Positions 1 through 6,589 of a DNA stretch of 17,919 bases are shown here, piece after piece. Origin of the DNA: CAZYBG01 sp964645155 (lineage in GTDB: Bacteria > Pseudomonadota > Alphaproteobacteria > Rhodobacterales > Rhodobacteraceae). Location of the stretch: NCBI GenBank assembly GCA_964645155.1, contig CAZYBG010000068.1, forward strand, positions 1 through 17,919, read 5' to 3'. Below the pieces are notes generated by a model, which saw only the letters and a program-made list of their open reading frames with translations, made no database searches and was not told where the DNA came from. Both the position numbers and the translations under genes were made by a program. Within the stretch, counting starts at the first letter, position 1; the number at the start of each line of letters is the position of its first letter.

Positions 1-926
1 CAGTCGCGGCAGGTGATCCGGTTGCCGGTCCAGTTGTGGAAGTACTCGTGCGCGACGATCGCCTCGATCGCCTCGTAGTCGCGGTCGGTCGCCGTCTCGG
101 GGCTGGCGAGGACGTATTTGGAGTTGAAGATGTTCAGCCCCTTGTTCTCCATCGCGCCCATGTTGAAGTCGTCGACCGCGACGATGTTGAAGACCTCGAG
201 GTCGTATTCCCGGCCATAGACCTCCTCGTCCCACCGCATCGCGCGGATCAGCGCGTCCATCGCATAGGCGCACTTGCCCTCGTCGCCCGGCCGCACCCAG
301 ATGTTGAGCGCGACCTCGCGGCCCGAGCGGGTGACGAAGCGGCCCGGATGGGCGACGAGGTCGCCCGCCACCAGCGCGAAGAGGTACGAGGGCTTCGGCC
401 AGGGATCGTCCCATTCCGCCCAGCCGGGGCCGGCCGCGACCGGGTTGCCGTTCGACAGCAGGACCGGCAGGTCGCTCTCGATCCGCACCCGGAACGGCGC
501 CACCACGTCGGGCCGGTCGGGGTAGAAGGCGATCCTGCGGAACCCCTCGGCCTCGCACTGGGTGCAGTACATGCCCTTCGACATGTAGAGCCCCTCGAGC
601 GCGGTGTTCGCCTCGGGGTCGATCTCGACCTCCGCCTCCCAGAGAAAGGGCCGGTCCGGCAGGGCCCGCCGCGGCACGGTCAGCCCCTGCGGCGTCAGCG
701 TGTAGTCGGCCGGCCCGAGGCTGCGGCCGTCGATCGCGGCGCGGATCAGCCGCAGCCCCTCGCCGTCGAGCGTCAGGTCGCCGGGTCCCCGCGGCTCGAA
801 CCCGATGGCCGAGCGCACCCGCGTCGCGCGCGGCGCGAGGCTGAGGTCGAGCCGGACCGACGAAAGCCGGAACGGGTAGGGGGCATAGTCGGCGAGGCGG
901 ATCGGCGTCGGGCCCTGGTCCTTCAC
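1..926 (-). CDS. pepN: Aminopeptidase N (M1 zinc metallopeptidase), N-terminal part, cut by window edge
   Basis: Cytosolic M1-family alanyl aminopeptidase that removes N-terminal residues from peptides during protein turnover. The first 308 residues are visible. The substrate-recognition motif GAMEN lies at residues 257-261, followed by the zinc-binding and catalytic HEYFHNWTGNR at 293-303, only four residues off the E. coli PepN positions, so the start is well placed. The start is GTG at 926-924, preceded by a GGAG element about 8 bases upstream. The third zinc ligand (Glu, about 20 residues after HExxH) and the C-terminal domains lie beyond the window. The gene is divergent from the small membrane protein at 1047. 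No frameshift is seen. The PepN assignment is secure; the precise peptide specificity is not shown by this part. Confidence 0.96.
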   Translation of the reverse strand, partial: MKDQGPTPIRLADYAPYPFRLSSVRLDLSLAPRATRVRSAIGFEPRGPGDLTLDGEGLRLIRAAIDGRSLGPADYTLTPQGLTVPRRALPDRPFLWEAEVEIDPEANTALEGLYMSKGMYCTQCEAEGFRRIAFYPDRPDVVAPFRVRIESDLPVLLSNGNPVAAGPGWAEWDDPWPKPSYLFALVAGDLVAHPGRFVTRSGREVALNIWVRPGDEGKCAYAMDALIRAMRWDEEVYGREYDLEVFNIVAVDDFNMGAMENKGLNIFNSKYVLASPETATDRDYEAIEAIVAHEYFHNWTGNRITCRD

Positions 927-1007
927 GGGTGGTCTCCGGTGGCGAGGGAGCTAACTGGCCCGCCAGACGCTAGGGGCGCGAAGGGCCGGGTTCAACTCCC
1001 CCCGCCC

Positions 1008-1034
1008 GTCGCAAGGGAAAGGGTCGCAAGGGAA
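1008..1034 (+). repeat. Direct repeat of GTCGCAAGGGAA carrying the ribosome binding site
   Basis: The 12-base unit occurs at 1008-1019 and again at 1023-1034, a 15-base period, just before the ATG at 1047. The second copy runs into GGAAGGA, the likely Shine-Dalgarno sequence; the first copy is a spare purine-rich site too far from the ATG to initiate there. It looks like a small local duplication. Confidence 0.6.
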
Positions 1035-1046
1035 GGACCGATCGCG

Positions 1047-1283
1047 ATGACTGCACCGAACACCAACCTCAAGAAGCAGGAACGCCGCCACCGCTGGCCG
1101 CTGATCGGCATGGCCGCCGTGCTGATCTTCGCCGCCGTGCTCGGCGTGATCTTCCTGGCGGGCGGCGGCGAGGAGGTGGTGGTGCCGGCGGGCGACGATG
1201 CCTCGCCCGCGCCCGAGGGCATCGTGCCCGCGACGCCCGGCGACCCCGCGCCGGATGCGGCGCCCGATGTGGCGCCCGACTGA
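1047..1283 (+). CDS. Small single-pass membrane protein of unknown function
   Basis: A 78-residue protein that I do not recognise as a named family. Residues 1-16 are polar and basic (LKKQERRHR), 17-38 form one hydrophobic segment, and 39-78 are an acidic, Pro/Ala/Asp-rich tail ending in repeated PDAAPD/PDVAPD units. By the positive-inside rule the N terminus should be cytoplasmic and the tail periplasmic. A good ribosome binding site (GGAAGGA) lies about 9 bases before the ATG, which supports this start over the longer frame extending upstream through pepN. The DUF2256 gene follows after 11 bases, so the two are probably co-transcribed. Low-complexity tails like this are common in Rhodobacterales membrane proteins and say nothing about function. 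Confidence 0.7.
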   Translation: MTAPNTNLKKQERRHRWPLIGMAAVLIFAAVLGVIFLAGGGEEVVVPAGDDASPAPEGIVPATPGDPAPDAAPDVAPD

Positions 1284-1294
1284 CCGGCGTCGCG

Positions 1295-1480
1295 ATGCGG
1301 CCCGGGGGCAAGGCGGGCGGCAAGGCGCCGCGCAAGGCGGACCTGCCGCGGAAGACCTGCGCCGCCTGCGGCCGGCCCTTCGCCTGGCGGAAGAAATGGG
1401 CGAAGGTCTGGGACGAGGTGCGCTACTGCTCGGACCGCTGCCGCGCCGGGCGGGGCAAGGCCGGGGCAGCGCGCGGCTGA
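1295..1480 (+). CDS. DUF2256 domain protein (small zinc-ribbon-like)
   Basis: A 61-residue basic protein. After a Lys/Gly-rich lead it has the DUF2256 signature: CAAC at residues 22-25, the aromatic block PFAWRKKWAKVWDEVRYC, then CSDRC at 45-49. The paired CxxC and CxxxC suggest a single zinc or metal-binding site. DUF2256 proteins are usually 40-70 residues long and are often found near cryptochrome or photolyase-related genes; no such gene is in this window. Their biochemical role is not established. It lies 11 bases after the membrane protein gene on the same strand. The start codon is not strongly supported by a ribosome binding site, so the extreme N terminus is uncertain. Confidence 0.85.
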   Translation: MRPGGKAGGKAPRKADLPRKTCAACGRPFAWRKKWAKVWDEVRYCSDRCRAGRGKAGAARG

Positions 1481-1531
1481 CTGCGGCGCCACCCTAGGGC
1501 GGCAGCATCAGGAAAGGGGGCATGTCGCCCG

Positions 1532-2017
1532 ATGCGCGTTCGGTCCGCAAGCGCAGCCGACGCCGGATGGATGGGTCGAGACCTATGCCGGCCTGCTGCC
1601 GGACGAGACCGTCCGCGCGGTCAGCGCCGCGGCCCGGGGCCGATATGTGGCGCGAGGCGATCGCGGCCGGGCGGCTTCGGATCGCGGTCGTCGAGGGGCT
1701 GGGCCTCGCCGCGGCGGGCACCCAGCGCGATGCCGGCCTCGCCGGCAAGGGCTGGCCCGGGGGAGCTTTACGCGATCTACCTGCTGCGGGCCGGCCAGCG
1801 CCGTGGCCTAGGCCGGGCGCTGTTCGAAGCGGTCCGCCCCGAGGGCCCCTTCACGTGCTGCGTCGTCGCGGGCAACGAAGGCGCCTGCACCGTCTACGCC
1901 GCCTTGGGCGGGCGCCCGATCGCCTCCCGCCCCGAGCGGATCGGCAGCGCGGCGATTGAGGAGCGCGTCTTCGGATGGCGCACGCCGCACGCCGACGGGG
2001 GCGCCCCGCGGCGCTGA
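1532..2017 (+). pseudogene. GNAT family N-acetyltransferase remnant with three insertions
   Basis: Pieces of one GNAT acetyltransferase are spread over all three forward frames. The start (MRVRSASAADAGW) and the C-terminal half (GELYAIYLLRAGQRRGLGRALF and onward, with the acetyl-CoA-binding QRRGLG loop) share one frame. VETYAGLLPDETVRAVSAAA lies in the second, and WREAIAAGRLRIAVVEGLG up to GKGWPG in the third. The shifts are explained by a tandem duplication of GGAT (1565-1572), an extra G at 1647 between the Tyr and Trp codons, and one extra G in the G5 run at 1759-1763. Removing these 4+1+1 bases restores a continuous protein of about 159 residues. Because the sum is six, the outer frame stays open for 161 codons, but its middle (about residues 15-76) is nonsense. 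A sequencing error is possible for the G5 run but unlikely for the duplication. The substrate is unknown. Confidence 0.8.
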
Positions 2018-2041
2018 CGGTCGCGCCGCCGCCCCGGCCCG

Positions 2042-2082
2042 GCGCCCCGCCTGCCGGGGGCCCGTCCGGGCCCCCGGGGCGC
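2042..2082. terminator. Strong GC hairpin after dctP, candidate bidirectional terminator
   Basis: A perfect 10-bp stem, CCGGGGGCCC at 2054-2063 and GGGCCCCCGG at 2068-2077, encloses the loop GTCC. A further GCGCC/GGCGC pair (2042-2046 with 2078-2082) can extend it across a bulge. It sits between the end of the GNAT remnant (2017) and the stop of dctP (2097), so it could end transcription from both sides. There is no T tract, so it is not a classical intrinsic terminator, as is common in GC-rich genomes. Confidence 0.55.
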
Positions 2083-2096
2083 TTGTCGGCCGCGGG

Positions 2097-3155
2097 TCAG
2101 TTCAGATCGGCCTGCCGCTCGGCGTCGATCGCGGCCTGCGCCTCGGCCACCGCCGCCTCGAACGCGGTCAGCACCTCGGGCCCGCGGCTCACGTTCTCGC
2201 GGAACCAGTCGAGCACCGGCGCGGCGGCCTCCTGGAAGGCGGCCTTCTCCTCGGCCGTGGGCACGTAGATGTCGCCGCCCGCCGCCGCGAAGTCCTCGTA
2301 GGCCTGGATTTCCTTGCGCTTGGGCGAGGCGAAGGTCGCCTGCTGCAGGGCGGCGAAGCCGTCGACCACGACCGGCTTGAGGTCGTCCGGCAGGGTTGCG
2401 AAGCGTTCGTTCGACATCCACCAGAAAGCGCCCATGTAGCTGTGCCCGTCGAGCGTGATGTAGGTCAGGCCGGCATCGGGGAACTTCATGCTCATGATGT
2501 CGGTGATGCCGTTCGCGGTGCCCTCGACCACGCCGGTCTGCAGCGAGGTGAACAGCTCCGGCCACGGGATCGGCGTCGGCGCCGCGCCGAGCGTCGTCAC
2601 CAGCGTCTGCGGCAGGTCGGCCGGCACGGTGCGGAGCTTGAGCCCGGCGAGGTCGGCGGGCGTCTGCACCCGGCGCTCGGTATTGGCGAAGTTGCGCCAG
2701 CCGCCGGTATTGCCGATCGTCATCAGCCGGATCATGTTGTCGCTGTCCTCCAGCGCCATCTGGCGCAGGGTGCGGACGAAATCGCCGGTCAGCACCGCCT
2801 CGGCGACGCGGTCGTCGTTCATCAGGTAGGGCAGGTCGAGCACCTGGATGTAGGGAAAGAGGCCCGCCGCCCCGCCCGACGTCGAGATGTAGATGTCGAT
2901 CGAGCCGTCGGCGATGCCCTGCAGGCATTCCTCGCCCGTCGCGCAGAGTTGCGTGCCGATGAAGAGCTCGACCGCGATGCGGCCGTTCGAGGCGTTCTCG
3001 ACATAGTTCTTGAACACGACGAGGCCGTCGTAGTCCTCGTCCTGCTCGTTGGAGTTGGCGGTGGCGCGCAGCGTGATCTCCTGCGCGGCGGCCATGCCAG
3101 CGGTGCCGGCGAGCAGCGCCGCGGCGGCAAGCGCGGTGAGCGGTTTCTGAAGCAT
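2097..3155 (-). CDS. dctP: TRAP transporter substrate-binding protein (DctP family)
   Basis: Periplasmic receptor that delivers an anionic substrate to the DctQM permease. It has 352 residues with a Sec signal peptide, likely cleaved near MAAA-Q at 24/25. The TRAP landmarks are present: NGRI at 57-60, QGIADGSIDIY around 79-89, and GLKLRTV with Arg175, the position of the conserved arginine that binds the substrate acid group in this family. LQTGVVEGTANG at 205-216 replaces the more usual DG..EN form, hinting at an unusual ligand. Cys71 and Cys77 may form a disulfide. The start at 3155 is chosen because GGGAGG lies 6 bases upstream; an in-frame ATG 18 bases earlier lacks this. It follows dctM by 34 bases. 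From context the ligand is inferred to be sulfoquinovose or a sulfoquinovosyl glycoside, with the sulfonate in place of the carboxylate. Confidence 0.93.
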   Translation of the reverse strand: MLQKPLTALAAAALLAGTAGMAAAQEITLRATANSNEQDEDYDGLVVFKNYVENASNGRIAVELFIGTQLCATGEECLQGIADGSIDIYISTSGGAAGLFPYIQVLDLPYLMNDDRVAEAVLTGDFVRTLRQMALEDSDNMIRLMTIGNTGGWRNFANTERRVQTPADLAGLKLRTVPADLPQTLVTTLGAAPTPIPWPELFTSLQTGVVEGTANGITDIMSMKFPDAGLTYITLDGHSYMGAFWWMSNERFATLPDDLKPVVVDGFAALQQATFASPKRKEIQAYEDFAAAGGDIYVPTAEEKAAFQEAAAPVLDWFRENVSRGPEVLTAFEAAVAEAQAAIDAERQADLN

Positions 3156-3189
3156 CGGATCCTCCCTTGTCATGTACGAAGTCTAGGGG

Positions 3190-4479
3190 TCAGTCGACGA
3201 AACCCGCAAGCCGCGGGATGGTCAGGCAGAGCGCCGGGAAATAGGTGATCAGGAAGATCACGATGACATGCACGATCAGCATCGGCGCGATGCCGCGGAC
3301 CACCTCCTCGACCTTCAGCCCCGACACCGCCGCGGTCACGAACAGCACGAGGCCCATCGGCGGCGTGGCGAGGCCCACGGTCAGGTTCACGGCCATGATG
3401 ATCGCGAAATGCACCGGGTCTACACCCAGTTCCAAGAAGATCGGCCCGAGGATCGGCCCGAGGATGATGATCGCCGGGCCGGCATCGAGGAACATGCCGA
3501 CGACGAACAGCAGCACGTTGATGAGAAACAGCAGCACCAGCGGGTTGTCGGAGAGCGACAGGATGATGCCCGCCAGCATCTCGGGCGTGTGGGCGAGCGA
3601 GGCGACCGTCTTGAACGCCATCGCCGCGCCGACCAGCAGCAGCACCACCGCCGAGGTGATGCCGGCGCGGATCAGCACGTCGGGCAGGTCGCGGAAGCTC
3701 AGCGTGCGCATCACGAACAGGCCGATCAGGATCGCGTAGCCCACCGCGATCACCGCGGCCTCGGTCGGGGTGAAGACGCCCCCGAGGATGCCGCCGAGGA
3801 TGATGACCGGGGTCAGCAGCGGGAAGAACGCCTTGAGGCTCGCCTGCCCGCGCTCGCCCCAGGTCGCCTTGCGGCCGGTCTGCGGCAGTTGCCAGGCATC
3901 GGCCCGCCAGGCGATCATGAGCATCAGGCCGATCCCCACCATCAGGCCCGGCACGATCCCGGCAAGGAACAGCGCGGCGACCGATTCGCCCATCACGTAG
4001 GCGTAGATGATCATGATGCCCGACGGCGGGATGATCGGCCCGATCACCGAGGATGCGGCGGTGATCGCGGCGGCGAACCGCCGGGTGTAGCCCTGCTTCT
4101 CCATCGCCGGGATCAGCATCGAGCCGAGCGCCGAGACATCGGCGACCGCCGAGCCCGAGAGCCCGGCGAAGAGGATCGAGGACAGCACGTTGACATGGGC
4201 GAGCCCGCCGCGCAGGTGGCCCATCAGCGCCTGGCTGAACTCCACCAGGCGCAGCGTGATGCCGCCGCGGTTCATGAGCTCTCCCGCCAGCATGAAGAAC
4301 GGGATCGCCATCAGCGGGAAGCTGTCCATCCCGTTGTATACGTTGCGGTAGAGGAGCGCGATGTCGCGCTCCTGCCCGTTCATCCAGAGCACGAGGCCGG
4401 GTGCCAGGATCAGCCCGAAGAAGACCGGAAACCCGATCAGCAGCAGGACGAGGAACAGCGGCAGGAACAGCGACAGCAT
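3190..4479 (-). CDS. dctM: TRAP transporter large permease (DctM family)
   Basis: The 429-residue, about 12-helix sodium-coupled transport subunit in the inner membrane. Family landmarks are visible: the opening hydrophobic segment LFLVLLLIGFPVFF, MAIPFFMLAGELMNRGG at about 57-73, FAGLSGSAVADVSALG at about 103-118, a PPSG motif at about 150-153, and ATPPMGLVLF near residue 372. Length is normal for the family. It starts directly after the dctQ stop (TAG-ATG with no spacer), which points to translational coupling and one functional permease unit. No frameshift or missing segment is seen. Family is certain; substrate is inferred from the neighbouring desulfonation genes. Confidence 0.95.
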   Translation of the reverse strand: MLSLFLPLFLVLLLIGFPVFFGLILAPGLVLWMNGQERDIALLYRNVYNGMDSFPLMAIPFFMLAGELMNRGGITLRLVEFSQALMGHLRGGLAHVNVLSSILFAGLSGSAVADVSALGSMLIPAMEKQGYTRRFAAAITAASSVIGPIIPPSGIMIIYAYVMGESVAALFLAGIVPGLMVGIGLMLMIAWRADAWQLPQTGRKATWGERGQASLKAFFPLLTPVIILGGILGGVFTPTEAAVIAVGYAILIGLFVMRTLSFRDLPDVLIRAGITSAVVLLLVGAAMAFKTVASLAHTPEMLAGIILSLSDNPLVLLFLINVLLFVVGMFLDAGPAIIILGPILGPIFLELGVDPVHFAIIMAVNLTVGLATPPMGLVLFVTAAVSGLKVEEVVRGIAPMLIVHVIVIFLITYFPALCLTIPRLAGFVD

Positions 4480-5073
4480 CTATTCCGCCCCCGCCAGCGT
4501 CACGTCCCTTGGGATCGCCGGCAACCGGTCGCCGCCGCCGAAGGTATGGATCAGCGCGCGCAGGATCAGCTCGACATTGACGAGCAGCAGCAGCGTCACG
4601 CCGACATGGATCGAGAGCATCATCCAGCCGCGCGGCACCTTGTCCCAGGTGAGCGGGAACAGCCCCGAGGGGTAGCGCAGCGCCGAGGTGTCGAACCGCG
4701 CGCCGAGGCCGCCGAGTTCCGACAGGCCGATCCGGAACGCCGCGAGCAGGACGACGAGCGCGAGCGCCAGCAGCACAAGCTGCAGCACGCCGACGATGGC
4801 GCGCGGCAGCAGCATCTGCAGCATGTCGATCGCGACGAACCCGCCGCGGCGATAGGCGGTCGGCGCCATCAGCCCGGTCATCCACAGCATCAGGAAGCGC
4901 GACGCCTCCTCGGACCAGGCCAGCGCGTCGCCGACCACGTAGCGGTACCAGACCTGCATCAGGATGAAGGCGACCATCGCCGCGAGGCAGGCCGCACCCG
5001 CCCAGCGGCCGAGCGCCAGCAGCGTCCCGTTCAGCACGGCCAGGGCCTTCGCGGCCCCGATCAGAGCGCCCAT
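4480..5073 (-). CDS. dctQ: TRAP transporter small permease (DctQ family)
   Basis: A 197-residue inner-membrane subunit that pairs with DctM. Hydrophobic segments lie at about 25-45, 57-75, 92-116 and 150-172, the usual four. The family motif VGDALAWSEEASRFLMLW (47-64) and the following YRRGGFVAID are present. The long polar stretch at about 117-149 between helices three and four is somewhat longer than the minimal family form. A strong ribosome binding site (GGGAGGAAG, about 9 bases before the ATG) supports the start. The gene lies 72 bases after the flavin reductase stop, with a hairpin in the gap, so it may be read through from the monooxygenase genes or partly uncoupled from them. Confidence 0.93.
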   Translation of the reverse strand: MGALIGAAKALAVLNGTLLALGRWAGAACLAAMVAFILMQVWYRYVVGDALAWSEEASRFLMLWMTGLMAPTAYRRGGFVAIDMLQMLLPRAIVGVLQLVLLALALVVLLAAFRIGLSELGGLGARFDTSALRYPSGLFPLTWDKVPRGWMMLSIHVGVTLLLLVNVELILRALIHTFGGGDRLPAIPRDVTLAGAE

Positions 5074-5110
5074 CGGCGTCTTCCTCCCTGTTGCGCCGGC
5101 AGCGGTGGCG

Positions 5111-5129
5111 AGGCCGGTTCGGCCGGCCT
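5111..5129. terminator. Intra-operon hairpin between flavin reductase and dctQ
   Basis: AGGCCGG (5111-5117), loop TTCGG, CCGGCCT (5123-5129): a perfect 7-bp stem with a stable loop, 17 bases after the flavin reductase stop on the minus strand. There is no T tract. It may be an attenuator or an mRNA-stability element that sets different enzyme and transporter levels, rather than a full terminator. Confidence 0.4.
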
Positions 5130-5145
5130 TCGCGCGCGTGCCGGT

Positions 5146-5640
5146 TCAGTCGTGGGGCGCGAACGACCCGTAGAAGCCTTGCGCGAAGACGAGCGGGGCG
5201 CCGTCGCGGGCCGCCGCTTCGAGCACTTCGCCGAGGATGATGACATGGTCGCCCGCGTCATGCGCGGCGGCCCGGCGGCAGGCGAACCGCGCCAGGCACT
5301 CGGGCAGCAGCGGCGCGCCGCCGGGGCCGTCTTCGGGCGCGAGGCCCGCGAAGTCGAAGCCGTGGCGGACGAAGCGGGCCGCGAGGTCGCGCTGGTCGCC
5401 GCCGAGCACGTGGATCGCGAAGTGCTCGGCCGCGGCGAAGAGGCCGAACCGCGAGGAGCTTTTCGCCGGCGACCAGAGCACCAGCGGCGGATCGAGCGAG
5501 ACCGAGGCGAAGCTGTTGGCGGTGATCCCGACCGGCCCCTCCGGCGTCGCGGCCGTCACCACCGTGACCCCCGTCGCGAACCGGCCGAGCGCGTCGCGGA
5601 AGGCGCGCAGGCGGTCGGGGCCGGGGGTGAAGCGGTCCAT
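5146..5640 (-). CDS. smoA: Flavin reductase of a two-component monooxygenase (SmoA-like)
   Basis: NAD(P)H-dependent flavin reductase of the HpaC/flavin-reductase-like domain family, 164 residues, cytosolic. It reduces free FMN to FMNH2 for an oxygenase partner, here the LLM monooxygenase two genes upstream. The family core is visible: FATGVTVVTA (21-30), GITANSFASVSLDPPLVLWS (38-57), a SSSRF turn (61-65), HFAIHVL (73-79) and the conserved GDHVIILGEV (130-139). The start at 5640 is preferred because AGGAG lies 7 bases before it; an ATG 30 bases upstream, one base past the AKR stop, has no such site. This is not an SsuE-type flavodoxin-like reductase, which fits the SmoA assignment better than an SsuE/SsuD sulfonate system. 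The symbol rests on family and gene order. Confidence 0.85.
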   Translation of the reverse strand: MDRFTPGPDRLRAFRDALGRFATGVTVVTAATPEGPVGITANSFASVSLDPPLVLWSPAKSSSRFGLFAAAEHFAIHVLGGDQRDLAARFVRHGFDFAGLAPEDGPGGAPLLPECLARFACRRAAAHDAGDHVIILGEVLEAAARDGAPLVFAQGFYGSFAPHD

Positions 5641-5671
5641 GCCGAAGCTCCTCGCTGGCGCGCCGTCCATC

Positions 5672-6589
5672 TCAGGGAACCTCGCGGCCGAGCGCGAGCG
5701 TGTAAAGCTCGAACCACGTCTCGCGGTCGATGTCCACCCGCGTCGCCTCGGCCAGCCGCCGGATCCGGTCGAGCGTGTTGGTGCCCATCACCGGCAGGAT
5801 CCGCGCCGGATGCGCCAGCAGCCATGCCACCGCGACCGCCGCGGGCTCGACCCCGAGCGGATCGCCGATCCGGTGAAGTGCCTCGCGCAAGCCTTTGGAG
5901 GCGTTTGCGAAAAGCGACCCGCCGCCAAGCGGCGACCAGGCCATGGGCTTCAGCCCGCGCTCCTGCAGGAAAGCGACGTCGCCGTTGGTGAAGCCCTCGT
6001 GCGCGATCAGCGAAAGCTCGATCTGGTTGGTGACGAGCGGCGTCTCCATCGCCGATTGCAGCAGCGTCCAGTCCCACGGCCGGAAGTTCGACACGCCGAC
6101 CGCGCGCACCTTGCCCGAGGCCACCGCGGCATCGAGCGCCGCGCCGGTCTCGCGGTGGTCCATGAACGGGTCGGGGCGGTGGATCAGCAGCAGGTCGATC
6201 CGCGCGACGCCCATCCGCCGCAGCGAGGCATCGACCGAGGCCGCGACATGCGCCGCCGAGGTGTCGTAGTGCTTGACCCGCCGGTCCGGGAACTTGCCCG
6301 ACATCAGCATGATGTCGCACTTGGTGACGATCTCGATCCGGTCCTTCAGGTCTGGTGCCGCCTTCAGCGCGGCGCCGAAGAGGCCCTCGCTCTCGTAGTC
6401 GCCGTAGATGTCGGCCTCGTCGAAGGTGGTGATCCCCTGCGCAAGGCAGGCCTCGATCTTGGCCTGCACCTGGCGGGGCGAGGTGTCGGCGTCGTCGCCG
6501 AGGCGCCAGAGGCCGTAGACGATGCGGCTGAACTCCAGCCCCTCGGCAAGGCTCACCCGTTCCATCGCGGCCATGGCGCGCTTGTCCAT
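5672..6589 (-). CDS. smoB: Aldo/keto reductase, YdhF-like, candidate 6-oxo-glucose reductase (SmoB-like)
   Basis: A 305-residue (alpha/beta)8-barrel oxidoreductase. The AKR tetrad is visible: Asp57 and Tyr62 in FDEADIYG, Lys90 in VTKCD, and His137 in LLLIHRPDPFMD. Cofactor-binding landmarks GVSNFRPWDW (165-174), TNQIELS (187-193) and the late LPVMGTN (265-271) are present. The C terminus ALGREVP resembles E. coli YdhF. In the sulfo-SMO pathway SmoB reduces 6-oxo-glucose, made by the monooxygenase, to glucose with NADPH. The start overlaps the LLM gene stop by one base (TGATG), arguing for coupled translation; Met6 or Met9 would be alternatives, but neither has a ribosome binding site. The AKR fold is certain; the substrate is inferred from the neighbours. 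Confidence 0.87.
   Translation of the reverse strand: MDKRAMAAMERVSLAEGLEFSRIVYGLWRLGDDADTSPRQVQAKIEACLAQGITTFDEADIYGDYESEGLFGAALKAAPDLKDRIEIVTKCDIMLMSGKFPDRRVKHYDTSAAHVAASVDASLRRMGVARIDLLLIHRPDPFMDHRETGAALDAAVASGKVRAVGVSNFRPWDWTLLQSAMETPLVTNQIELSLIAHEGFTNGDVAFLQERGLKPMAWSPLGGGSLFANASKGLREALHRIGDPLGVEPAAVAVAWLLAHPARILPVMGTNTLDRIRRLAEATRVDIDRETWFELYTLALGREVP

Noticed and set aside
1522..1959. A separate 145-codon protein overlapping the GNAT remnant
   Set aside because: Only its middle resembles a protein (WREAIAAGRLRIAVVEGLG), and that segment is the displaced part of the same GNAT gene.
5641..5670. Longer start for the flavin reductase at 5670
   Set aside because: No ribosome binding site precedes it, whereas AGGAG stands 7 bases before the ATG at 5640, and the extra ten residues lie outside the conserved domain.
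3268..5991. A 907-codon open frame on the plus strand
   Set aside because: It lies opposite dctM, dctQ and smoA-like genes and is full of His/Arg/Asp/Gln low-complexity sequence with no recognisable domain; a GC-driven shadow frame.
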